A stretch of DNA of 64,000 nt from Xylaria sp. FL1777 (Eukaryota > Ascomycota > Sordariomycetes > Xylariales > Xylariaceae): assembly GCA_022578965.1 (NCBI GenBank), contig MU400563.1, positions 219,230 through 283,229 on the forward strand, written 5' to 3'. Positions 23,073-34,500 of the stretch are shown here, in pieces. Position 1 is the stretch's first letter; each line of letters starts with the position of its first letter. A program made the translations under genes and the position numbers. The notes beneath the pieces were generated by a model. The model saw nothing but the letters and a program-made list of their open reading frames with translations, was not told the origin of the DNA and did no database searches.

Positions 23073-23921
23073 TATGGCTTCAATTAGGGTTTAATGTTAT
23101 TAAGATTTTCATATATCAGAAGCTCTGAGGGCATATTGGCTCGAAGAAAATAGATAGACGCAGTATAGGGGTATACTATCGACATTCTATATAGAGCTGC
23201 GTTGAATTGAATTTCACTCAGTGCATGCTGAATGCTAAATGTTGAAAGTAACCTATGTTAAGAATGGACTCACCTCAAGGAATCGGGACTTTCTACTAAT
23301 TATATAATGAGGGATTTCCAAGTCTCTTGTGCATTAGTTAAGCTGAATGTAACGGTCATATATTGAGAGCATATTAAAGCTATACCGCGGTTGTCCCTGC
23401 TAATTATTGTGGACTTTCTCTTCGGGTTCTATTTTATACCAGAACTTAGATCAAATGTAATCAGAACCCTTATAGATAACGCAATTCTAGTACTTCTATA
23501 AACCTTTAGTAAAGCTTACATTCCTTTAGCGAACAGCTGCAGCACAACACTATTAAAGCCAACAGATACGATTTTTTTTAACATTTCTTGTAATTATTGT
23601 TAGTACTAATTGTTTTTAGCATAACAGCTGATGTTTGTAGGATTAGGTAGAAAACAGAGTACTTTACTTGAAGATATCATTCAATTAGTGTTGTAAAACA
23701 ACGGCGTTGTTTTCCAAGAATTGGCCACTAAAAAGCTTGGCTAGCATTAGCGCCAAGCTAGCCTTAAGGGATAGTGGAAGCCAACTCTCACTTGAATGTC
23801 ATGGGCGATGTAGTGATTCACCTGCGAAGCAGTGAGCTAAGGTTGTTCAAAACATCTTGATTATCAATACAAAGAAAGAGAGTACACTAGGCTTTCACCT
23901 GTAAACGTGAAATTTATCTGT

Positions 23922-23944
23922 CCCCCCCCCCCCCTGGGGGGGGG
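23922..23944. repeat. C13-T-G9 palindromic homopolymer tract
   Basis: Thirteen C are followed by one T and nine G, a near-perfect inverted repeat that can fold back or form quadruplex/i-motif structures. Tract length is prone to sequencing and assembly error. Confidence 0.85.
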
Positions 23945-24465
23945 AACGGCCAAAAGGTCCCATCTAGGGTTTTAGGGTCCAGCTGCAGATGTACATGTAA
24001 AAGTGAGGAAAAGTTCACAGCATTTTTAGGCTCGTCCGCGCTTTCACCTAGCTCGGCAAGCTTGGCACGTACCCCTGTACAACCAACCAACTACATATAT
24101 ACCCTTTAACCAGAGGTCGTACAACAGAGTTCTAGATATTTTTAGGTTTCTGATTAAATAACGAATTCAATATTTCTTACTTTCTTTTTGCAAACAATTG
24201 ATTGCAGCGTGCACTTTAAAAAAAAAAAAGTTTTACAGGGATTATTTTTGCATGGTTATTTTAAAGATTGAAAAAAATATAGTTATCATTAGATTCCTTA
24301 TAAAGTTATAATCCTAAAAATATTAATCATTTTATTGTGAAACTAAAATTAACGAAGTTGCGGGTTTTTAAAGTTGGCATTTCTTTAGGTAATTATTATA
24401 AGGGGTGACTTAGCCAAGGGTGAACTGGATGCTTGTGGGATTTGTTACCGTTTTTTGTTTTTTTT

Positions 24466-24487
24466 GGGGGGGGGGGGGTTGGGGGGG
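24466..24487 (+). repeat. G13-TT-G7 tract, quadruplex-prone
   Basis: Thirteen G, two T and seven G follow a T-rich stretch. Runs of this length can form G-quadruplexes and are length-variable. No gene adjoins it closely. Confidence 0.85.
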
Positions 24488-25115
24488 TTTCTCTCTTTCT
24501 GCACCTTAGAAATCAGATCTTGCAACATAAGTAGGCTATAAAGGATTGAAAAGAGATTTAGGTTAAGAATTCGAAATAATCTATTCTTTTCGTTAGGCTA
24601 AGAGGAAACTTCCACACATTTTACCACCCTGTATTGAAGGTAAGAAGGATTCTTTGCTATGAGACTGGATGGCTTCTTACTTAATCTCTGCATCGTTTAC
24701 ATAAAACATTGGTTCATATAAGGAGTGATAACTAATATATATATTTTAGGATATGAGATGAGAATTCAGTCTGTCTTTACTATAGCATCCCACGGCAAAG
24801 ACGAGATTCAGTTTATGTTCTCGTTGAGTTCATCATAGCACAGAATGAAATCGTCGGAAAAATGACTGGCGTACTTAACCAATAAAATCTGTCGTAGCGA
24901 AGTAGTCCCTTGCCCAACAACCCAGGTACGTTCAAAATCTATGGCCCATGTATTAACAGCGAAGAGAGCTCATAATCTCATCGTCTAGGCAATAACCTAC
25001 CTATCTGTCGTTTCAGTCATGCACACTTGTAGACATGAGCCCGTACGTTCTATCGTCTTTCTCCGTCATCCTATATGCAAGTACTCCCCCCTTGGCGGGC
25101 GAGACGTGGCATGTA

Positions 25116-25746
25116 TTAGAAGCAACGCATGTTTCCTTCTTTCTCCCGTATGACTCTACTTAAGTCCCTGACATCCCGTTCAAAGCATCCTGTTTCATCG
25201 TGTCTTGCTAACTCGATAATGATCTCTACTAGTTCTCGGTGGGTGCGACAGTATAAATATAATCCAGCGGTCGGATTTTGGACACGCTCCCCGAGGGAGA
25301 TTGGCCTCGGTTTCTTCCTTTGCATACTCTTCAACATTTCGATGACGTCCTTGTGTGTATCGATGCTTTTGAGGCAGAAGTTCATGATAATCTCCCTTAG
25401 CTCCGAGTCATGTAGTTCACAGAGATGCTGTTTAAATGTAGACCGCCTATATCTTGGTAGCGTCTCAAACTTAGGCGGTTGTGTTATGCCAGATAGTCGA
25501 GGCGAATGCGGACTAGTACATCGAGAGATTGGAATTCCGTTGATGCGCCAGGTGGGCTCAATATAGTAGCATCTGATTTTACCCGTGTCAGTTCTCTCCG
25601 TGTACGGTTGTAGTTAATACATCATAGTTAGTGAACCCTTACCCACGAGGATCACTACGTTCTACCATGTCTCGGATATTATTCAGAATGCCTTCGTTGG
25701 GGTTGCCATTGCCATCACTACTGTAGGCGTTCGTTTTGAAAGACAT
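25116..25746 (-). CDS. Orphan two-exon gene, 186 residues
   Basis: Exon 1 (25746-25643) begins MSFKTNAYSSDGNGN. It joins exon 2 (25572-25116) across a 70-base intron with donor GTAAGG and acceptor ATCAG. The junction reads SDPRGCYYIEPTWRING. The long open second exon encodes a charged, helical protein (FKQHLCELHDSELREIIMN, then LVEIIIELARHDETG, ending KEGNMRCF) with Pro-rich loops between. There is no signal peptide or membrane helix. I do not recognise a family. The consistent splice and balanced composition argue for a real gene rather than a chance frame. The opposite strand also carries an open frame (25129-25566), which I regard as the shadow. Confidence 0.6.
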
Positions 25747-26537
25747 TTCCAGAATTATATCGTATCAATGAGTATTAGTTCTTGCTATAGCTTCTAGGTA
25801 ATGATCATAGAGTAGAGCTAGTATAGAAAAGGGTGCGATAGGAAGCGGAATGGGGTTCAATTCTATCGTTTCTCTAATAGGTTTTACGATGCGGTGGAAT
25901 GAGCAAGAAACCTATAGGAGCAACTATAGTTCAAATGGCCAGGAGCATCACCAGGCCATGCTTACTTCCTTCCCGCAGCAACTATATGGACCACAGCCAA
26001 CGTCAGCCCCAATACCGTCCTAGATTTAAAATGATGTCACATAAACAGGTACAGCTTCCAAGAACTAAGAACTAACACCCATCTCGAGCTTAAAAGGACT
26101 GTGGTTTCCTCGGTAGGCAAGTGCATAGGTCATGCCCAGGCGGCCTAGATAACTTGTAGGTGTACATGCATGAGAGGCGCTGAACAGTGGGAAATAGAAC
26201 TTGAATGTCATAGCTATTCCTTAGTTTCGCAGTTGACAAAAGGGAAGTCTCTTTTGGGATGAATGCAACCACCCCTCCGCGGGAGAATAGTTGCTACTGG
26301 ACATGACTTTTTAGCCCTTATTACATAATAAGCTAGTGCGAAGAACTTAACAAAACATGAGTCTAGTCTAGACTCATATCGAGAATCATGATGCATCCCT
26401 TCACTTCTTCATCCTTTAACCCTTACAAGCCCAAGGACAACCGCACCTCGGACATCAAGCGAGTCCGACAATCTAATTCGGGGTTCTAGGATTGAACGGT
26501 CATCGATGCATTCTGGCGAGAGTCCACAGCGCATCTC

Positions 26538-26968
26538 TCAGTCCGGCCAATGGTGAATGGTGGCGACCGGTTGAGATGGTCTTGAGCGAATAAGATAGTA
26601 GATAGTTCCATAGACCCGGCGCCATGGGGATAAATTGAACTTGGCGATGGTACGTACCATCTCGTAAGGAACTCCCAAAGAGTACCTAGTCACAATTGTT
26701 TCTATGTAACCTGATTGGTCGCGGCTCACCGGAATACGAGATCCATTTTTGGCTGTATTCCCATGCTGTCCACTCATGAGTAAAAATGCATTTCGCAACC
26801 AGTCCTCCGTAGAGCCCCAAATGTTACTCGCTCAAAAAGACTTACATATTTTCTAAAAGAAAGCCCGGAAGATGGAAGATACTTAATATTTCCGCACAGC
26901 AAGTTATCCGTGTTCTCGGACTCCGAGAATACCGACCCTAGAACGATGTCCTCGGGCCAATGCTTCAT
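26538..26968 (-). CDS. Possible two-exon small gene, unknown function
   Basis: A frame starts MKHWPEDIVLGSVFSESEN at 26968 and runs to a GTAAGT donor after FRKY. A short intron (about 41 bases, ending CGGAG) would join it to DWLRNAFLLMSGQHGN, which continues to a stop at 26538. The second part contains SGYIETIVTRYSLGVPYEM. No family is recognised and the intron is unusually short, so this could also be a gene remnant. Confidence 0.35.
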
Positions 26969-27147
26969 TCTATTGATTCGATCGTAGCTATTGTCGCAAG
27001 CTAGGTCCGACTGTCAAGTTTTACCATGTTGGAATATGTCTAAAAAAAACCACTATATATGAGGGCATCGGCACCCCCTAAATCACGTTTTGTGAGATTC
27101 ACTAATTCACTATTACAGCATCCCTAACTCTTTTGACCATCATCAAA

Positions 27148-27962
27148 ATGGTTTCCGTTAAGCTCTTCGCTTCTGCGCTCCTTTCTAGCGCAGTAGTGGC
27201 TCAAAACGCCACTCTCCGCTATATGCCTTTTGGCGATTCTATTACTGAAATTATCTGCTGGCGAGCCATGCTCTGGGAGAAGTTACAGAGCACTGAGTTT
27301 GCTTCAGTCAACTGGGTCGGGTCCGGAAAGACTGAGAACAATTGTGGAGACACAAAATATGATCGCGACAATGAAGGTCACTCTGGATTCCTTGCTATCA
27401 ACATCGCCAACAACAAGCAGCTAGTCGGCTGGCTTCAGAGTAACCCTGCCGATGTAATCACAATGCACCTAGGCACGAACGACATTGTTCAGCAGAACAA
27501 ACCGGTTGACCAAATTATCGCCGCTTTTACAACACTGATAGGCGTGATGAGAGCTAGTAATCCGAACATGAAGATCATTGTAAGTCTTGGCACCGAGCAT
27601 CTACGTTCTCGAGGTTCATTCAAATCACGAGCAATGAAGAAACTAATGAAGAATCTTTGTAGGTTGCACAAATTATTCCCATGGGCTTTGGTAGCTACAA
27701 CACTGCTATCCAAAATCTTAACAAGGCCATCCCTGCCTGGGCTCAGGGGCTTAACAAAACGGAGTCGCCAATTTGGGTTGTAGATCAATATACCGGGTTC
27801 AACGGCGGTAGCGACCTACGCGACGGTGTGCACCCCAATCAGTCTGGCGATACTAAGATGGCCAACATCTGGTACCCAGCACTTATCAATGCCCTCCAGG
27901 TGGCAAAGGCCGATAAATTGGCTGCTGCCAGCCAGAAAATAGAGATGCCATTCACTGCTTAA
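27148..27962 (+). CDS. Secreted SGNH hydrolase, CE3-like acetyl xylan esterase
   Basis: Two exons (27148-27579, 27663-27962; 83-base intron) encode 243 residues. A signal peptide (MVSVKLFASALLSSAVVAQ) precedes the mature start. The catalytic blocks of SGNH/GDSL hydrolases are present. Block I is MPFGDSITE with nucleophile S31, followed by CWRAMLWEKL. The Gly block includes DNEGHSGF, block III is HLGTNDI, and the Asp-His pair is in DLRDGVHPNQSGD. This combination matches carbohydrate esterase family 3, which removes acetyl groups from xylan. No carbohydrate-binding module is fused. An AA9 LPMO lies 2.2 kb downstream on the same strand, so the pair fits plant-cell-wall breakdown. The ATG at 27148 is preferred because an upstream in-frame extension lacks an ATG. 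Confidence 0.9.
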
Positions 27963-30156
27963 GCTTTGGCTAGGTGTTGAATTGTTATTGTTTCTATCTC
28001 GTTCCGGGCTTACAAGCCGGCGTGTGTCAGGCTTGGGAGTATGTATATAGCTTGATTACACATATTCACTTTAGTTTACGCAATGAACACGACCATTATA
28101 GGTGGATACACTTTGTAATTTGATAGAGCAATGTGCATATGCAAATACACGTAGGGGATGTAGAATTTCCAACCCCTTGGCAATAAGGGGTAAATTTTCT
28201 CTTGGGAAAATATTGTTGAGGGGCAAGGATACCGTGGTTTTCTGGGGCAGCAGCTTTCGATTTGCTAATTGGTTTCTACTATAATACTCATTCCAACAAA
28301 AAAGTAATGCACCATATTCGAGCACCAAGTAGATTGGAATGAAATGCGATATATTCCTTAGTCTCATAGTTCCCGAGTCTGGGACTACTGGCTAACTGCT
28401 CGGTTTAACCTATAGCTTAGAATGAATCTACTCCCACGTCAATTTATATTTACCTTTATTTCTTATCCCTCCCTCCTCAAAAGGAACATGGGATTCAACT
28501 CCATCATAAGAACTCATAATAGCATAAAGCGTCTAAAATAAGATTAAGGGGTCTAGCCTTTGGAGGTTGCAATTATTAAATATTACAATGAAAAACATGA
28601 GGTGTCTACAATTAAGAATAATCACCTAGTCCATTTACTAGGAGAATGCGTGAATCTACGTTTCCTGGTATTGAACTGGAATGAGGATACCTATGGGGAT
28701 AGCTCTGGTTCCGTATGCAAGGAGAGAGGCTACATCTCCTATTATACTTGAGTAATTATTATACGATCGATAAGATGGTCAAAGAGAACACAATTTAATA
28801 AACTTTCTAGAAAAACCTCCGCTAACTAATAAGCAATTGAAGTTGAAGGCATCGTGAAAATGGAAAAGAAAGAGACCGACTTAGGAGATATAACTAAGCC
28901 TGGTTAGCCACTTGGGGCTGGTGCGCCCTAGCCACTCAAGCCACTCGCGCCACTCTACTTCAGCACCCCGTATATACTTAGGTATATAGCAGATGTCTGA
29001 AATAGGGAGTTTCTTGATCAACCAGTACGCAGTTAAATTTATCGATAAAGGTATTTGACGGCGCTTCTTACTAGCTGTGCAGTTCTTCAGGCAATACTTG
29101 GGGATAAAGACCTCCCACTTAGCCACAGACTGAGATATTCTCCACTGTACTTCCCGATGACTAATCAATACGGAGCGGAGAAACATTTGATATCTCTTAG
29201 CGCTGGTAAATATCACCAGCCACAGAACATCACTCTCAGCCACAAGGGTCTCCAGCACAAAGCCCGAAGCCTCCCATTCTGGCACTGACGATCAACACCC
29301 AACCCGTGTTCGGAGCCTCCAACACCGAGCCGCTTGAGCTCCGCAATTCTCATTAACCTCAATCACAAACCCCTTCATCCCGATAATGTGACAGGGATCT
29401 CAATTTCAAATACATTACACACTTATACCCGAGGAGATGGCCCTATTCAGTGCAGCTTTTATCCTCGTGCTTGGTATAGCTGATAGCTTGCGTGGATTTT
29501 ATTACGTGAACAACTCCGCGTCATCCTATGTGCTGGGGGCCAGTGCAATAACCTCACCAGGTGAAAAAAAATCCTGAGAAGTCTGCAGGGTGCTTTTTTC
29601 TAAGCTTCTCATGCAGTGACCCTGGAGGATGTGGATTTGACGGGGGATTAAATTCACTCAGGTGTACACGATCGTACATAAAGTTGTCGATCCGGAGAAA
29701 TGTCCCGTTGAATTTCGCAATTCCTAGCCAAACAAGAGGGACAACTTCTATATAATACAGTAGCATGGCCTTGAGATTACTGGATTAGGCATATAGAAGA
29801 GCGCATCACCTCCATAATGACTTCCTCGGTCTTAGAAAGGCCTGTCATTCTTGTGGACCGGAATACCTTCGCAAAAAATAATTATGATCTACCGCCCGCA
29901 GTTCCGAGTCGAACCGGTCAGGCGATTCCGCCGAACTATCAGTCCTCAGCTAGGGCAATATAAGGTCTTAGTATAATCCTGCATGCTTATTTTGACATTT
30001 AGGCACCACACTCTATTGCTTTCCCAGTCAGTATCATTCACTACTTGACTGCGAATCTAATGATTTTGACACACGTTACTCTATAACTGACGCTCGTTCT
30101 GCTCATCTCCTTTACTTACGTTCGGACCTGACGACCCCCAGGAAACGCGGGACAGT
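27963..30156. other. Intergenic region between esterase and LPMO genes
   Basis: No intact gene is supported. A minus-strand frame (28881-29285) of 134 codons lacks an ATG and adjoins in-frame stops, so it may be a remnant. The final 200 bases should contain the LPMO promoter. Confidence 0.4.
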
Positions 30157-31065
30157 ATGCAAATGATTCGCCGTATAAGCTTACTCACCTCGGTCTATTA
30201 CGCCTCTCTATGTGCCGCACATAGCTTCGTCTCCAATATCAATATTGATAGATTGATGTATGATGGTTTCCACCCGCCCACACCCGATTCCGATCCTTTG
30301 GCAGTTGGTTGGTTTACTACGGCCTTTGACCAGGGCTACGTGAATCAAACGGGATTTACAACCGAAGAAATAATCTGTCATCGGGGCTCCCGAAATGCCA
30401 ACGCTCATGCTATTGTCTCTGCTGGTGACAGGATACACGTGCAATGGAACGGGTGGCCTATATCTCATAAAGGCCCAGTGATGGACTATCTTGCCTCCTG
30501 TGGCGAAAATCAAACCTGTGAGAAGGTTGATAAGAATGATCTTAGCTTCTTCAAAATTAGTGAGCTTGGGTTGCTCGATTGGAGTAATACCACGGCGGGA
30601 CCTGGTGGGCTTTGGGCCACCGATCTTCTGATCGCAAACAACAATTCCTGGATAGTTGAGATTCCCTCCCAGATCAAACCAGGGTTCTATGTTCTACGGA
30701 CTGAAATCATTGCCTTACATAACGCGAGCAACGAGATCGGCTCTCAGAACTATCCCCAATGTCTCAATATTCGCATCGCGGGTAACGGTACTGTCCTACC
30801 CAGCGGAACACCAGGGAAGAAGCTTTACAGCCCCAATGACCCTAGTGTTCACTTGGATATTTATGAGGATCTATCAACATATAAGATCCCAGGTCCAACT
30901 GTCATGAGCGGCGTCAAGGCGGACACAATTCCACCGCTCAGTCACCCAGTGCCGACAGGGCCTGGAGCGATCTATATAGGGACCGCGACAACACCTGTGG
31001 CTACCCATACTGTTACGGGAGTGTCAAGTGCTGCTTTTAGTCCTAGACCTAGTCACTTGAATTGA
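30157..31065 (+). CDS. AA9 lytic polysaccharide monooxygenase
   Basis: This uninterrupted 302-residue frame has a signal peptide ending ..SLCAA, so that H22 becomes the mature N-terminal histidine of the copper histidine brace. The second brace histidine is H104 (NGWPISHKGPVMDYLASC). The axial tyrosine and nearby glutamine are Y199 and Q197 in GSQNYPQC, with H188 before them, all as expected for AA9. Cysteine pairs flank these motifs. AA9 enzymes oxidatively cleave cellulose or hemicellulose outside the cell using peroxide or oxygen. The catalytic domain ends near residue 245. A Pro/Thr/Ser-rich tail follows without a CBM1 module. It is a neighbour of the CE3-like esterase, and the HR-PKS ends about 0.5 kb away, converging on it. 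Confidence 0.94.
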   Translation: MQMIRRISLLTSVYYASLCAAHSFVSNINIDRLMYDGFHPPTPDSDPLAVGWFTTAFDQGYVNQTGFTTEEIICHRGSRNANAHAIVSAGDRIHVQWNGWPISHKGPVMDYLASCGENQTCEKVDKNDLSFFKISELGLLDWSNTTAGPGGLWATDLLIANNNSWIVEIPSQIKPGFYVLRTEIIALHNASNEIGSQNYPQCLNIRIAGNGTVLPSGTPGKKLYSPNDPSVHLDIYEDLSTYKIPGPTVMSGVKADTIPPLSHPVPTGPGAIYIGTATTPVATHTVTGVSSAAFSPRPSHLN

Positions 31066-31550
31066 TTGTGTACTGTTCTTTCGGGGATGTCACATTAACC
31101 AGATGTCAGCTTTCTGCATTTTATGCTAGAGCACGACAGGGAGGGAATTTGGTTGTGCTGAACTACATTCTTTTGTATATATCCCACCCACGTATAACGA
31201 TCTGAAAACGGTTTGTTAAACGTCAAGTCAGTTGATAGCAGTCAATAGCACGCTTTGTGCACCATGATATAATGTATGCAAATTCTAGCTGGCAAAAACC
31301 TGAGATATTTCTACTATAGAATAACGCTCTGTTCTATGTATTGAGTGATATGTGTCGGTACTTGCAGCAGGTACTCAAAATTCTGCGTGCCCCTTTTTAA
31401 GGCTCTACGCTATATCGGGCAAGCTATTGTGGCTGTGGTGGCTGTGGTGGCTATCTGAAATTGTTTGTGGCTTTGTTAACTGACCCTGGCCCGCCAAATC
31501 CCAATTCGAAATTTTCCCTGGTCCAAGCTGCATCGGTACTTCACTAGCGA
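31066..31550. terminator. Convergent 3' region between LPMO and HR-PKS
   Basis: The two genes converge on this segment, so it should hold both 3' ends. It includes a short ggctgtggt triplication near 31430. No gene is seen. Confidence 0.4.
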
Positions 31551-34500
31551 CTATTCTTTCCAGCTTGTGACCAATTTCTCCTCTACCATTTGGGCTAGAT
31601 GAGTGAGATTTTTCTGCGGACTAACAATGTCAAGGTAAGGTACGTCCACCTTGAAGGTGTTCCAAAACCAAGTGCGAAACTCAGCCGCAAGCATACTGTC
31701 GACTCCGAACGAGGTGAGGGACTGGTGCTCATCAACCTGGTCAGCGGGCATAAGGATAAGGTTACTGAAACGCTTCTTAGCGAGACGCGAGATAGCGTCT
31801 AACATCGATGGCGCGCTGGCTTCAGCAGAAAACATGGCTTGAGCGGCCGGGGGTACGTCCCTCACCCACCCGGAAGCGGCGGCGAACTGGCTAAGACCTG
31901 CTGCTTGGCCTGCTCCATCTTTGCTCTCCTGCTCAGCCAGGAGCGAGGCAGCTAGCAGAGATGTGCGCGAATCTTCCATGATTCCGTTACTCACGTCAAA
32001 GCCCTTCTCTACCAACCTTCGGACAGCATGGGCTTCCAGACCCGTCAGGATATGAGTATAGCTTTGGGCAGGAGGAGAAAGACCGAAGTCAATCACCTGC
32101 AGGAGCTCGTCTTCGCTAAGCGGCTGGATGCCCTTACGAAGGAGCAAAGCCTCGATTTCGGGGTTCTCGTGTAAATACCCGACCTCTGAGATCATTCCTA
32201 ATCCTAAGGAAACAGCAGGCTTTCCCTGGGCGCGTCGCCAGTGAGCAAAAGCGTCCAGGAAACAGTTAGCAGCGCAGTAATTGCTCTCGGTCGGGGTACC
32301 ACAGCTTCCTGAAAGCGACGAGGTGAGGAGAAAAAATTCCAACGCTTCGTCGTGGCCTTCCAAGGCGTTGTGGAGGTTCCATGTCCCCTTCCATTTGGGC
32401 CGGATGGCTGTATGCCATCCGCTGTTAGGCATGGTTGTGAACAGGCCCTCTCTAAGGCCCATGGCAGCTTGTACTACACCTCCAATAGGGCCGAGGGCCT
32501 CGCACGCTACGACAGCTTCGCATACATGCTCAGGATCTGACACATCACCTCTCACGACCGACACCGTTGCTCCTCCCCTCCGCAACCGGGACACTAGTTG
32601 TTGTGCCCTCGGCTTATTACAGCCCGAGCGGCCGGTAAAGACGAATTTGCGGGCTCCCCGTGACATCATCCAGCTAGTTAAACTGCGGCCTAGACCACCG
32701 AGGCAGCCGACGAGCAGATAAGTCTTCTGCGGATGAAAGATAGTTCTGTATCGCGCCGGTGACACCTGTCTGAACCAGATTAGAAATTAATCACTGGGCG
32801 AAGACGTGCATTTTACGGAATTCCAAATGATCTAATTGCTGGATACGTACCGGGACACGGCTCAACGGGTTTTCCAACGATACCAACACTTTGCCGATAC
32901 GGTCCTTGTTATTGAAGTAGCGGTATGCTTGCGCAATATCCGCAATATCAAAAGTCGCGATTGGTGGGGGTTTAATCTTGCCTTCACGGTATAGAACCAT
33001 GACTTCGGCCATTAGACTGATCGTAGACAACACCAACGGTTAGGTAATCAGCAGTCCTAATCGCGTTGAGGAGACTCATGATAACATGATTACTAACCTG
33101 TAGAATATTTTTTGGTAATAGGGGTCCTCCGCGTAAAAGAACTCGGATAGATCAAAGGCGGTAAAGGTTGCATTTTTCAAAAATACGTGCATATCTAGCT
33201 TACCAGCATCGACTAGTTCCCGCTTGCCGATCTCGACAAAGCGTCCGAACGGAGCAATGCAAGACCAAGAGGCGTGCATCAAGTCGCCTACGAGTGAGTT
33301 AATAACGACGTCGACACCGCGACCGTTGGTAATAGCATGAATTCCATCGACAAAAGAGGCATCGCGCGAGTTAAAAATGTGCGCGTCCGGCACGCCCATC
33401 TCGCTCACAAGGTATCGGCGCTTCGTGGGCGACCCGACGGTAGTATAAACGAGAAGGCCCATGTGGCGAGCCATAGCGATAGCAGCGAGACCAAATGCAC
33501 CAGCACCCGCATGGATTAAGACGGACTCACCAGCGCGAAGGTGGGCACGATCGCGCAATGCATACAGCGCAGTGCTATAAACAGTTAGGAGGGTGGGTAG
33601 AATTGTGAAGCTTTCATGTGGCAGCATTTTATGGACTGCAGCGACGGGAACACGCTCGGTCGTGCCAAAGTAGTTTGGCGCCAGCCCTGCCACCCGGTCC
33701 CCAGGCTTCAAATGAGTTACATCGGGTCCTACCGCCGACACAACACCGCTAAAGTCGAGGGCGGTAGTTGCCGTTCTCGTCTCTACGCGTCCGCTCATCG
33801 TGTAAATGTCCTTGGCGTTTAGGCTGACGGCCTTGAGCTCTACGTCTACGAAGCCTGCTGGCGGCTCCCCGGTGTCCGCCTCGGAGATCTGCTGGAAGTG
33901 CATTGTATCTGTCATCCCAACCTGTCCAATGGACAGCCTGGCTGGGCCGATCTCCCCCAGAAGCCCTGTTTTCATCGGTTCATCCTCTCGTGCAAGCCTC
34001 TGCCTGAACAGCGAATTGATATCCATGTCAGGATAGAAGCGGCTAGTATGAAGTAAGGGCCCAAGTTGTACAAACTCGGTATCGGTCGTCGCGTGACGTC
34101 CTTTCACAAGGGCTTTCAACACATTCTCACACGTTGAGTGTATCACATCCAGATTATTGAGATCGGCCGCTCCAATGTCAATCACCGTGAAGAGTAGCGA
34201 GGGCTGTTCCAGCATCAGCGCTCGTGAGAGACCACTGGATAATGTGAGGTTGGGCTTGGGATCTACAAGCATGTTTGCCCCGGTGAGCCAGACCAAACTA
34301 CCAAGGGAGGAGTCAGTATTGACCACTGATGGTATGATTTGACGAATCATGTTCTCGAAGTATGCCGAAGGGGGCTATAGGAGATGCTGGTGTACTGACC
34401 TGGTAACGACATCCGTTACGCGGCGAAGACGATCCATGTCTTCCGATTGAAGAGTTGCCAGAAACTCAGTCTCTATCTCCAGAAGGGATACGCACACTAC

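Larger units (their letters stand above)
23073..25115. other. Intergenic region with long homopolymer tracts
   Basis: No gene is supported. It holds a C13-T-G9 tract (23922-23944), a G13-TT-G7 tract (24466-24487) and several A/T runs. A short palindromic motif, aacaacggcgttgtt, near 23698 resembles acaatggcgttgtt near 3060. Confidence 0.5.

Noticed and set aside
28881..29285. Minus-strand frame of 134 codons
   Set aside because: It opens with GTG, has a stop just upstream, no ATG near its start and no recognisable motif. At most it is a remnant.
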